Assembly: GCF_027947535.2 (NCBI RefSeq)
Contig: NZ_JAAGKO020000034.1
Location: 1-64,000, forward strand
Direction: 5' to 3'
DNA from: Streptantibioticus silvisoli
Lineage (GTDB): Bacteria > Actinomycetota > Actinomycetes > Streptomycetales > Streptomycetaceae
Length of the DNA stretch: 64,000 nucleotides
Shown here: piece after piece, positions 16,580-24,375 of the stretch
How the letters are laid out: the number at the start of each line of letters is the position of its first letter
How positions within the stretch are numbered: position 1 is the first letter of the stretch
Made by a program: the position numbers and the translations under genes
The notes under the pieces: model-generated
What the model was told of the DNA's origin: nothing
What the model saw: the letters and a program-made list of their open reading frames with translations, nothing else
Database searches by the model: none

Positions 16580-17977
16580 TCAGGCGGCCCGGGTGCCGGC
16601 GCTGTCCGCGGTGATGCCCCGGGTCGAGGCGATCACGGCGCGCAGCTTCTTGGCCAGGGCCTCGTAGAACATGCTGAGCGGGAACTCGTCCGGCAGCACG
16701 TCGTCGACGAGCTTGCGCGGCGGCTTGGTCAGGTCCAGGGCGTCCGGCCCCTTGGCCCACCGCGAGCCGGGGTGCGGCGACAGGTACTCGGCGACCAGCC
16801 CGTAGGCGGCGAACCAGTGGTTGAGCTTGGGGCGGTCGATGCCGTCGCGGTAGAGCGTCTCGATGTCGGAGCACAGCCGCTTGGTGACCTCGGTGGCCAG
16901 GTCCCAGTCGATGTGCAGGGTGTTGTCGGTCCACCGCACCGCGCCGTGCTTGTGCAGGTACGCGAAGAGCAGCTGGCCGCCGAGCCCGTCGTAGTTGCGT
17001 ACCCGGTCACCGGTGACCGGGAAGCGGAACATCCGGTCGAACAGGACCGCGTACTGCACGTTGCGGCCCTGCGGGTAGCCCTCCGCCTCCAGCGCGACCG
17101 CCTCCCGGAAGGTGGTCAGGTCGCAGCGCAGCTCCTCCAGGCCGTACATCCAGAACGGTGCCCGCTGCTTGATCATGAACGGGTCGAACGGCAGGTCGCC
17201 GTGGCTGTGGGTGCGGTCGTGGATGAGGTCCCACAGCACGAACGTCTCCTGGGACAGCTCCTGGTCGGCGAGCAGCCGGGCGGCGTCCTGCGGCAGGTCC
17301 AGGCCGAGGGTGGCGACGGCGGCCTCGGTCACCCGGCGGAAGCGCGCGGCCTCCCGGTCGCAGAAGATCCCGCCCCAGGTGAAACGTTCCGGCACCTCGC
17401 GGACCGCGACGGTCTCCGGGAAGAGCACCGCGGAGTTGGTGTCGTAGCCGCTGGTGAAGTCCTGGAAGGTGATCGGCACGAACATCGGGTTGTCGTAGCG
17501 GGTGCGCTCCAGCTCGCTGAGCCATTCGGGCCACACGACGCGCAGCGCGACCGCCTCAAGATTGCGGTCCGGGTTGCCGTTCTGGGTGTACATGGCGAAC
17601 AGCACCAGGTGCTGGAGGCCGTCGCGCCGGTCGGCGGACGGCTGGAAGGCCAGCAGCGAGTCGAGGAAGTCCGGCACCCCGAAGCCGGCGGCGGCCCAGC
17701 CGCGCAGGTCGGCGACGAGCGCCCGGTGGTAGTCCGCGTCGTGCGGCAGCAGCGGGCTCAGCTCCTCGACCGCCGCGATCACCCGGTCCAGCTCGGCGCC
17801 CGCCACGGCCTTGGCCGGCGCGCCCTCGGCGGAGAAGTCGATGGAACCGTCCTTCGACTGCCACGGCCGGATGGTCTCGACCGCGTCCTTCAGCTCACCC
17901 CAGGCACGATGACCGACGATGCCATCGGTGACGGCCGGATCGTCGCCCGTGGGCACCGACTGAAGCTTTTCCCTCAT
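16580..17977 (-). CDS. DUF6421-family protein
   Basis: A 465-residue protein of an actinobacterial family without known function. I see no classical nucleotide-binding or catalytic signature. It is rich in aromatic and charged residues, with conserved-looking stretches HDRTHSHGDLPFDPFM and YDGLGGQLLFAYLHKHGAVRW containing several His and Asp that could bind a metal. No signal peptide or membrane helix. The start at 17977 has a very strong GGAGGAGGGG site, so expression is probably high. It leads an operon with an SDR and a PLP lyase, so a role in amino-acid or aldehyde metabolism is a reasonable guess only. Confidence 0.75.
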   Translation of the reverse strand: MREKLQSVPTGDDPAVTDGIVGHRAWGELKDAVETIRPWQSKDGSIDFSAEGAPAKAVAGAELDRVIAAVEELSPLLPHDADYHRALVADLRGWAAAGFGVPDFLDSLLAFQPSADRRDGLQHLVLFAMYTQNGNPDRNLEAVALRVVWPEWLSELERTRYDNPMFVPITFQDFTSGYDTNSAVLFPETVAVREVPERFTWGGIFCDREAARFRRVTEAAVATLGLDLPQDAARLLADQELSQETFVLWDLIHDRTHSHGDLPFDPFMIKQRAPFWMYGLEELRCDLTTFREAVALEAEGYPQGRNVQYAVLFDRMFRFPVTGDRVRNYDGLGGQLLFAYLHKHGAVRWTDNTLHIDWDLATEVTKRLCSDIETLYRDGIDRPKLNHWFAAYGLVAEYLSPHPGSRWAKGPDALDLTKPPRKLVDDVLPDEFPLSMFYEALAKKLRAVIASTRGITADSAGTRAA

Positions 17978-18204
17978 AACCCCTCCTCCACAGGAGAACC
18001 TTGCGTTAAGACACCGTATTAACGGTAGCTTCTCTCGCACAAGAGGCACCTTGAGGGAATAACGTGCGCGTTTTCTCACACCGGCCGGTGTTTTTCCTGC
18101 CGATGTGAACCGGCCACCACGCGCGGTGACCGCTGCCCGGCGTGTCACGCCCCTCCCACTACGCTGAGGCGTCGACGGAGGAACCGCGACAGCGAGGACG
18201 GCAC

Positions 18205-18957
18205 GTGTCTTTCTTCACCTTCGGCCACCGCGGAGTCATGGCCGCGGAACCCGAGAACACCCTGCGCTCCTTCCTGCGGGCCGAGCGCGAGGGACTGGAC
18301 GGCATCGAACTCGATCTGCACCTGAGCCGGGACGGCGCGCTGGTGGTCATGCACGACGCCACGCTCGACCGCACGACGAACGGCACCGGCCCGATCGCCG
18401 ACCGCACCCTGGAGGAGCTGCGCGCGCTGGACGCCGGGCTCGGCGAGCGGATCCCGGTCTTCGAGGAGGTCCTGGACGCGGTCGGCCCGTCGTTGCCGAT
18501 CCAGGCCGAGATCAAGGACGCCGCCGCCGCCCGCTCGCTCGCCAAGGTGCTCCGCGAACGCGACCTGCTCGACCGGGTCTCGGTGATCTCCTTCCACGAC
18601 TCCGCGCTCGTCGAGATCAAGGGCCTGCTGCCCGACGTGCGCACCGTCCTGGTGGCCGGCGGCACCGGCACCCGCCCGGACTTCCCCGACCGCGCGCGGG
18701 CCGTCGGCGCCCGGCTGGTCAGCCTGGAGCTGTCCAAGCTCACCCAGCAGGCCGTCGACCGCTGCCACCAGGCCGGCATCGACGTGATGGGCTGGACCGT
18801 CAACACCGAACGCGACCTGGCCCTGGCCCGCGCCCTCGGCCTGGTCGGCTGGGTCACCGACGAACCGGGCCTGAAGCGGCTGGCCGACACGGGGGACGGC
18901 GCTCGCACCGGCAGCGGGGGGCTGCGGGGGCTCTGGAGGGGGCGGGGGCGGGGCTGA
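18205..18957 (+). CDS. Glycerophosphodiester phosphodiesterase
   Basis: A 250-residue GDPD enzyme. The TIM-barrel start is FGHRGVMAAEPENTLRSF (catalytic HR and the metal Glu in PENT), then DGIELDLHLSRDGALVVMHDATLDRTTNG (ExD metal ligands and the catalytic His). It hydrolyses glycerophosphodiesters to glycerol-3-phosphate and an alcohol. No signal peptide, so probably cytosolic. I start at GTG 18205 (GGACG upstream), right before the first barrel strand. The last 20 residues are Gly/Arg-rich and not conserved. Confidence 0.9.
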   Translation: MSFFTFGHRGVMAAEPENTLRSFLRAEREGLDGIELDLHLSRDGALVVMHDATLDRTTNGTGPIADRTLEELRALDAGLGERIPVFEEVLDAVGPSLPIQAEIKDAAAARSLAKVLRERDLLDRVSVISFHDSALVEIKGLLPDVRTVLVAGGTGTRPDFPDRARAVGARLVSLELSKLTQQAVDRCHQAGIDVMGWTVNTERDLALARALGLVGWVTDEPGLKRLADTGDGARTGSGGLRGLWRGRGRG

Positions 18958-19128
18958 GGGGGCGTTTCGGCCGCGGGGGCGCGTTCCGACCGGTCCCGGG
19001 CCGACGAGGGGCGGCCGGCGCGGGCGCCGACCGGGGCGGGGCCGGGGCCGATGTGCGCGGGCGCCGACCGGGGCGGGCCGTGGCTGGCGGAGGCGGGGCC
19101 GTGGCGCCCCGCCCGCTCGGCCGGGCGG

Positions 19129-19665
19129 TCAGACCAGTGGCTTGACCAGCGATTCGAAGGCCAGGTCGTCGCGCCGGGGCAGGCCGAAGCGCTCGTCGCC
19201 GTACGGGAACGGGGTCAGGTCGCCGGTACGCCGGTAGCCGCGCCGCACGTAGAACGCGATCAGGTCCTCCCGCTGCGTGATCACGGACATCCGCATCTCG
19301 GTGGCGCCCCACTCCTCCCGGGCGAACCGCTCCGCCTCGGCCATCACCACCTTGCCCAGGCCGCCGCCCTGCTGCCCGGGGCGTACCGCGAACATCCCGA
19401 AGTACGCGTGGTCGCCGCGGTGTTCGAGCTGGCAGCAGGAGACGATGACGCCGTCGAGTTCCGCCACCAGCATCCGCCCGCCCGGCGCGGCCACGACCGC
19501 GGCCACCCCGTCGGGGTCGGTGCGCTGCCCCTCCAGCAGGTCCGCCTCGGTCGTCCAGCCCGACCGGCTGGCGTCACCGCGGTACGCGGACTCCACGAGC
19601 GCCACCAGGTCGGCGACGTCGTCGGCGGTGGCGGAGCGGAAGGCCGGGAGCTGATGGGTCTGCAT
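19129..19665 (-). CDS. GNAT-family N-acetyltransferase
   Basis: A 178-residue single GNAT domain. The acetyl-CoA pyrophosphate loop is seen in GMFAVRPGQQGGGLGKVVMAEAE (R/QxxGxG/A). The C-terminal part has IAFYVRRGYRRTGDLTPFPYGDERFG, resembling acetyltransferases that act on small amines. It lies between GDPD and the CBS gene and is divergent from the latter. Substrate unknown. Confidence 0.85.
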   Translation of the reverse strand: MQTHQLPAFRSATADDVADLVALVESAYRGDASRSGWTTEADLLEGQRTDPDGVAAVVAAPGGRMLVAELDGVIVSCCQLEHRGDHAYFGMFAVRPGQQGGGLGKVVMAEAERFAREEWGATEMRMSVITQREDLIAFYVRRGYRRTGDLTPFPYGDERFGLPRRDDLAFESLVKPLV

Positions 19666-19781
19666 GACGGAAGGGGTCCTTTCCTGCGACGGTGAGGGCC
19701 GGTCCCCGGGCGGTGGCGGGCGACGGCCGGGCGGCGGACGATGGAGGAGGGCGATCCCACCACCGGAGGAGGTGTGCGGTC

Positions 19782-20207
19782 ATGACCACCGCCAAGGACA
19801 TCATGCACGCGGGCGCGGCGTGGATCCCCGACGGGGTGATGCTGGACCGCGCGGCCGAGCTGATGCGGGAGCTGGGCGTCGGCGCGCTGCCGGTCAGCGA
19901 CGACCACGAACGGCTGTGCGGCATCCTGACCGACCGCGACATCGTCGTGGGCTGCGTGGCGCTCGGCCGCGACCCGTCCCGCGTCACCGCCGGCGAACTC
20001 ACCCGGGGCACGCCCCGCTGGATCGACGCGGACGCCGGCGTCGACCGCGTCCTGCGCGAGATGATCGACCACCGGGTGCGCCGGCTGCCGGTCATGGAGG
20101 GCGAACGCATGGTCGGCATGATCAGCGAGGCCGACCTCGCCCGGCACCTGTCCGGCGAAGAGGTGGGCGAGTGGGCGGCCAGGATCTACGCGGGATCGGA
20201 CGATTGA
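19782..20207 (+). CDS. CBS-domain protein
   Basis: A 141-residue protein made of two CBS motifs (Bateman pair). The first contains GVGALPVSDDHERLCGILTDRDIV and the second RVRRLPVMEGERMVGMISEADLA. Such free-standing pairs bind adenine nucleotides and sense energy state. The start at 19782 has an excellent GGAGGAGGT site. It is divergent from the GNAT gene. Confidence 0.9.
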   Translation: MTTAKDIMHAGAAWIPDGVMLDRAAELMRELGVGALPVSDDHERLCGILTDRDIVVGCVALGRDPSRVTAGELTRGTPRWIDADAGVDRVLREMIDHRVRRLPVMEGERMVGMISEADLARHLSGEEVGEWAARIYAGSDD

Positions 20208-20220
20208 GGCTTCCCGCCCC

Positions 20221-20280
20221 CGGGACGGCACGGGTCGGGACGGCACCGGTCGAAGCGGCACCGGTCGGGGCGGCACCGGT
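20221..20280. repeat. Four 15-bp tandem repeats
   Basis: Four back-to-back 15-bp units (20221, 20236, 20251, 20266), consensus CGGGRCGGCACCGGT, with a decayed fifth. They lie directly after the CBS gene and before the VOC gene. Probably slippage-derived. Confidence 0.75.
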
Positions 20281-20382
20281 CGGGGCGGCGGCGTCGTGGC
20301 GGGGGCGCGCTGGACGTCGCTGACGCGGGGGCGTGCGGGGCGTTGCTGACGCGGGGGCGGGGCGGGCCGTAGGGTCCGGTGC

Positions 20383-20769
20383 ATGGTCACCGTACTCAGC
20401 AGCAGGATTCTGCTGCGCCCCACCGATCTGGAGCGGTCCCGCGCCTTCTACCGCGACGCCCTGGGGCTCTCGGTCTACCGGGAGTTCGGCACCGGGCCGG
20501 AGCGCGGCACGGTCTTCTTCCTCGGCGGCGGCTTCCTGGAGGTCTCCGGGCACAGCGACACCCCGCCGGGCGCGGGGGTCAACCTGTGGTTGCAGGTCCC
20601 CGACCTCGCCGCCGCCCACCGCGAGCTGCTCTCCCACGACGTCCCCGTGCTGCGCGAACCCCGCAAGGAGCCGTGGGGCCTGCTGGAGATGTGGATCAGC
20701 GACCCGGACGGCACCCGGATCTGCGTCGTCGAGGTCCCGGAGGACCACCCCATCCGCTACCGGCCCTGA
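20383..20769 (+). CDS. VOC-family protein (glyoxalase-like)
   Basis: A 128-residue vicinal-oxygen-chelate protein with two beta-alpha-beta-beta-beta halves. The first half starts ILLRPTDLERSRAFYRDALGLSVYREFG, and the second contains VPVLREPRKEPWGLLEMWISDPDGTRICVVEVPEDH, where the Glu of EMW/VEV may be a metal ligand. Candidates are glyoxalase-like, dioxygenase-like or drug-binding (bleomycin-resistance-type) activity. Single gene. Confidence 0.87.
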   Translation: MVTVLSSRILLRPTDLERSRAFYRDALGLSVYREFGTGPERGTVFFLGGGFLEVSGHSDTPPGAGVNLWLQVPDLAAAHRELLSHDVPVLREPRKEPWGLLEMWISDPDGTRICVVEVPEDHPIRYRP

Positions 20770-21126
20770 CCGACGGCGCTCCCGCCCGGCCCGACCGCCG
20801 GCCGTCGCACCGGAGCGACGCTCCGGCCTGCGGTGATGCGGGGCTGAGCCGGTCCGTGCCCCGGGGTGGTCCGGCCGGAGCGCTCCCGGTACCCGCCTGC
20901 GGTGAGCCGGCCGGGTGGGGATGTCGTAGCGGCGTGACACGTACCGCTCCCCCGAGCGTGCCGGAACCAGGGGCCGACGGAGGATGGCTCCCGCGCGCGG
21001 CGCCCGGGTGTGCCCGAATCGTCCGGTCGCGCGCCGGTCGCACCTCTGTGCACCAGCTTGTGCGCCCCCGTACGCGGGCATCGTCTCCGGGGGCGGACAC
21101 GGGTCCGCGCGGTGCGGGGAGGCGCC
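20770..21126. other. Intergenic stretch, no gene seen
   Basis: About 360 bp between the VOC gene and the DUF5134 gene. I looked for a BlaI-type regulator, the usual companion of M56 peptidases, and found none on either strand. Only a GGGGAGG ribosome site near the end is recognisable. Confidence 0.5.
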
Positions 21127-21726
21127 ATGGGTGGACCGCCGCTGGTCGGCTGGCTGGTGGTCGTCATCGGTGCGGTGACCGGCGTGTCCTGTCTGCTGCG
21201 TACCCGGGCGGCGGCCGGCGCCGCGCTCGGCGCGGCCGAACGACGTGTCTCGCGGGCCGAGGGCGTCAAGGGCCTGGGCATGGCGCTGATGGCGCTCCCC
21301 GCGCCCGCCCTGGCCCAACACCCTTGGGGCGGCTGGCTGTTCGGCGCGTTCTTCGGGGCGATGGCGCTGTGGACGCTGTCGCTGTCCCGGCGCGGCGACC
21401 ACGCGCCGGCCCACCACGTGCACCTCGGCGTCGGCGCGGCCTCCATGGTCTACATGTCGGTGGTGATGGCCACCGCGCCGGCCGCTCACGGCGCCATGCC
21501 GGGGATGGCCGGCACCACCGGTACGGCCGGTCTCCCGGTCGTCAACGGCCTGCTGCTGGCGTATTTCGGCCTCTACGCGCTGTGGGCCGGACTGCGGATG
21601 CTCCCGGCCGGCGCGGCGGCCACCGCGGGCGGTGCGACCGGCGGTCTTCTGGCGGCGCCCGAGCTGGCGGCGGCCTGCCGGGTCTCGTTGGGCATCGGCA
21701 TGTTCGCGATGCTGCTGACCATGTGA
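21127..21726 (+). CDS. DUF5134 membrane protein
   Basis: A 199-residue integral membrane protein with about six helices: VGWLVVVIGAVTGVSCLL, a GLGMALMALPAPALA segment, GWLFGAFFGAMALWTLSL, HLGVGAASMVYMSVVMATAP, GLLLAYFGLYALWAGLRML and a last one near the C-terminus. A His/Met-rich patch (HHVHLGV, AAHGAMPGM) is typical of the family and hints at metal binding, which is inference. The start has GGGGAGG upstream. It is followed 120 bp later by an M56 peptidase, a common actinobacterial pairing. Confidence 0.8.
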   Translation: MGGPPLVGWLVVVIGAVTGVSCLLRTRAAAGAALGAAERRVSRAEGVKGLGMALMALPAPALAQHPWGGWLFGAFFGAMALWTLSLSRRGDHAPAHHVHLGVGAASMVYMSVVMATAPAAHGAMPGMAGTTGTAGLPVVNGLLLAYFGLYALWAGLRMLPAGAAATAGGATGGLLAAPELAAACRVSLGIGMFAMLLTM

Positions 21727-21845
21727 GGCACCCCCGCGGGCCGGAATACGACGGGCTTGCGAGGGGTCCACGGGACGGGTGAGGCGTTGGTCACCTTCGC
21801 CACGGCGGCCGGTACGCCGGGTGGGCGGCGCCCTACGCTGACGCC

Positions 21846-22778
21846 ATGACGGTCCCGTTCGTGCTGCTGGTCCTCGGCGCACTGACGGCGGCGATGGCGC
21901 CGCGTCTGCTGGTCCGGGCCTCGTGGGCGGACCGTGAGCCGGTGCTGGCTCTGTGGGTATGGAGCTGCGTGGTCGCCGCCGTACTGCTGTGCTGCCTCGG
22001 CTCCCTCGCGCTGTGCGCCTCGGCGGCCTGGGCCGCCGTGCGCTGGCACCTGTTCGCGCTGGCACCGCCCGGGGTCATGCACGCCTACGCCCTCAACCCG
22101 TACGGCTTCCTGTCGGCCGCGACGGCCCTGCTGCTGGCCTGCGGCGGCGCGCGCTCGGCCGCCATGCTGACCCGCGAGCTGCGCACCGGCCGGGCCATGC
22201 GTCGCCACCAGCGGGCCGAACTGCGCTCCCGCGCCCCGTTCCTGCCCGGCGAGCGGCGCACCTGGGACCGGCTGGTGGTGCTGGAGAGCGAACGCCCCGA
22301 CGCCTGGTGGCAGCCGGGACCGCCGCCCGGCCTGGTGGTGACCACGGCGGCGCTGCGCCGGCTCAACGGCCAGCAGCTCGACGCCGTCCGCGCCCACGAA
22401 CTCGGGCACGCCCGCGCCCGGCACGACTGGCTGCTGGCGTGCGCGTACGCGCTGGCGGCCGGCTTCCCCCGGGTGCCGGTCTTCAACGGCTTCCGCCAGC
22501 AGGTGCACCAGTTGGTGGAACTGGCCGCCGACGATGTCGCCTCGCGCCGGTTCGGCCGGTTGACGACGGCCCTGGCGCTGGTCGGGCTCAACGAGGACCG
22601 CGCGGTCTTCGGCCCGTGCCCGGCCCCGGCCCAGGTGCCCGGCCGCGTCCTGCGCCTGCTGGACCCCGGCCCCCGGCTGACCCGGCTGCGCCGCGCCCAG
22701 CTCTGCCTGGTCGCTTCGCTGGTCCCCGCGGTCCCCCTGCTGGTCGCCTTCGGCCCGGGCATCGGCGCCCTGCGCTGA
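21846..22778 (+). CDS. M56-family membrane metallopeptidase
   Basis: A 310-residue BlaR1/MecR1-type peptidase without the penicillin-sensing domain. Helices: VPFVLLVLGALTAAMAPRLLV, WSCVVAAVLLCCLGSLALC, YGFLSAATALLLACG, and a last C-terminal one (LCLVASLVPAVPLLVAFG). The zinc motif is AHELGHARARHDWL (HExxH), and the third ligand is probably in ELAADDVASRR. It should cleave a cytosolic or membrane target in response to a signal; partners are usually BlaI/CopY repressors, but none is nearby. DUF5134 lies just upstream in the same direction. Confidence 0.88.
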   Translation: MTVPFVLLVLGALTAAMAPRLLVRASWADREPVLALWVWSCVVAAVLLCCLGSLALCASAAWAAVRWHLFALAPPGVMHAYALNPYGFLSAATALLLACGGARSAAMLTRELRTGRAMRRHQRAELRSRAPFLPGERRTWDRLVVLESERPDAWWQPGPPPGLVVTTAALRRLNGQQLDAVRAHELGHARARHDWLLACAYALAAGFPRVPVFNGFRQQVHQLVELAADDVASRRFGRLTTALALVGLNEDRAVFGPCPAPAQVPGRVLRLLDPGPRLTRLRRAQLCLVASLVPAVPLLVAFGPGIGALR

Positions 22779-22882
22779 CGGAGGGGGCGTCCGGCGGAGG
22801 GGTGTCTGTCCGGCGGAGGGGTGGATGGCGGAGGGACGCCGGGGCGGCGGGACGCGGGTCGGCGGGACGCGGGTCGGTGGGG

Positions 22883-22914
22883 CGGCGAGGCGGCGAGGCG
22901 GCGAGGCGGCGAGG
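22883..22914. repeat. Four copies of CGGCGAGG
   Basis: CGGCGAGG is repeated four times without interruption (22883-22914) in the leader region before the HAD gene; imperfect GGGACGCGGGTCGG copies precede it. A simple slippage repeat. Confidence 0.75.
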
Positions 22915-22979
22915 CAGCGGAGCAGGGCAGCGGCGGGCCGGGGTTGCCCGGGGCGGTGCCGTTCGGCAACGCTGGGCGG

Positions 22980-23675
22980 ATGACGGTCAAGGGTTGCCTC
23001 TTCGACTTCTCCGGCACGATCTTCAGGGTCGAGCCGACCGCCCGGTGGCTGCGCGCCGCCCTGTCGATGGCCGGGATCGAGGCGACGGACGAGGAGATCA
23101 CCCGGTACGCCGCCCGGCTGGAGGAGGTCGGGGCGCTGCCCGGCGGCGCGGCGCCGAAGGCCGTTCCGCAGGCGCTGGCGCGGCTGTGGGGCGAGCGCGA
23201 CATCGACGCCGAACGCCACCGCGCCGCCTATGTGGGCATCGCGCGGGGGGCCGAGCTGCCGTGGCCGCAGTTGTACGACGTGCTCTACGAGCGGCACATG
23301 GCACCGGCCGCCTGGCAGCCGTACCCGGACACCGCCGAGGTACTGGGCGCCCTCAAGGAACGTGGTCTGGCGGTCGGTGTGCTGAGCAACATCGGCTGGG
23401 ACCTGCGCCCGGTGCTGCGCGCGTACGGCGTCGACGGCCTGGTCGACACCGAGGTGCTCAGCTTCGAGGAGAACGTCCAGAAGCCCGACCCGCGGATCTT
23501 CCGCATCGCCTGCGACCGCCTCGGGCTGGCGCCGCAGGACGTCCTGATGGTCGGCGACAGCGCGCAGCACGACGGCGGAGCGACGGCGATCGGCTGCGCG
23601 TTCCTCCAGGTCGACCACCTGCCCGCCGACCGGCGGCCCGACGGACTGCGCCCGGTGCTGGACCTGGTGGGCTGA
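22980..23675 (+). CDS. HAD-superfamily hydrolase
   Basis: A 231-residue HAD phosphatase. Motif I is CLFDFSGTIFRVEP, where DFSGT departs from the classical DxDGT: the second Asp that acts as acid/base is replaced by Ser. Motif II is VLSNIGWD, motif III has the Lys in VQKPDPRIF and motif IV is MVGDSAQHDGGATAIG. A DxS variant resembles dehalogenase-type or weak phosphatase members. The ATG at 22980 begins right at the first strand; longer in-frame leaders are repeat DNA. A hairpin follows the stop. Confidence 0.82.
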   Translation: MTVKGCLFDFSGTIFRVEPTARWLRAALSMAGIEATDEEITRYAARLEEVGALPGGAAPKAVPQALARLWGERDIDAERHRAAYVGIARGAELPWPQLYDVLYERHMAPAAWQPYPDTAEVLGALKERGLAVGVLSNIGWDLRPVLRAYGVDGLVDTEVLSFEENVQKPDPRIFRIACDRLGLAPQDVLMVGDSAQHDGGATAIGCAFLQVDHLPADRRPDGLRPVLDLVG

Positions 23676-23689
23676 CCCCGGACGGACGT

Positions 23690-23730
23690 GGTGAGGCCCC
23701 GCGGACGGGGGGATGCCGCAGGGCCTCACC
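23690..23730 (+). terminator. Terminator after the HAD gene
   Basis: GGTGAGGCCC (23690-23699) pairs perfectly with GGGCCTCACC (23721-23730), 14 bp past the HAD stop. GC-rich stem and 21-nt loop. Confidence 0.6.
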
Positions 23731-23829
23731 AGGTTGAACGGCCGGCGCGGCACCGGGGTTCCTCGCGGCAAGGAATTCACCCGTGAGTGGCGAACCGCGC
23801 GTGGGCCCGGGATCGGGGACGATGGACCC

Positions 23830-24252
23830 ATGGCCGACACGTTCCGTACCGAGACCTTCGAACTGACCACCGGCGACCGTGAACGCGCGATGGACATCAC
23901 CGACGCCTGCGCCGACTTCCTGCGCCGCGTGGCCCCCGGCGCGGACGGACTGCTCAACGTCTTCGTCCCGCACGCCACGGCCGGCATCGCCGTGATCGAG
24001 ACCGGCGCCGGCAGCGACGCCGACCTGCTGGCAAGACTCCGCGAACTCCTGCCCGCCGACGACCGCTGGCACCACCGCCACGGCACCCCCGGCCACGGCC
24101 GCGACCACGTCCTGCCCGCCCTCATCGCCCCCCACGCCACGCTCCCCGTCCTCTCCGGCCAACTGGCCCTCGGCACCTGGCAGTCGGTCGTCTTCGTCGA
24201 CACGAACGTCGACAACGCGGTGCGCACGGTGCGGTTGAGTTTTCTGGGGTGA
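23830..24252 (+). CDS. YjbQ-family protein
   Basis: A 140-residue YjbQ/UPF0047 protein. Family hallmarks: GLLNVFVPHATAGIAVIETGAGSD, with the conserved HxT..E cluster, DDRWHHRHGTPGHGRDHVLPAL and LALGTWQSVVFVDTNVDN. Members form trimers, and some have weak thiamin-phosphate synthase activity in complementation tests; the physiological role is unclear. Cytosolic single gene. Confidence 0.9.
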   Translation: MADTFRTETFELTTGDRERAMDITDACADFLRRVAPGADGLLNVFVPHATAGIAVIETGAGSDADLLARLRELLPADDRWHHRHGTPGHGRDHVLPALIAPHATLPVLSGQLALGTWQSVVFVDTNVDNAVRTVRLSFLG

Positions 24253-24375
24253 TCCGCCGCGCCGGGGGCGTGGCTCCGGGGGGCACATCATCGGTCGGAC
24301 GGACTCCGGCCTGCGACTTCGAGCCGCTGGTGACGCCCACTCCCATCCGCGGTCAGCGGGGTGCATCATCGGGAA

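Noticed and set aside
21573-24227. An 884-codon minus-strand open frame
   Set aside because: Antisense shadow of DUF5134, M56, HAD and yjbQ; no domain.
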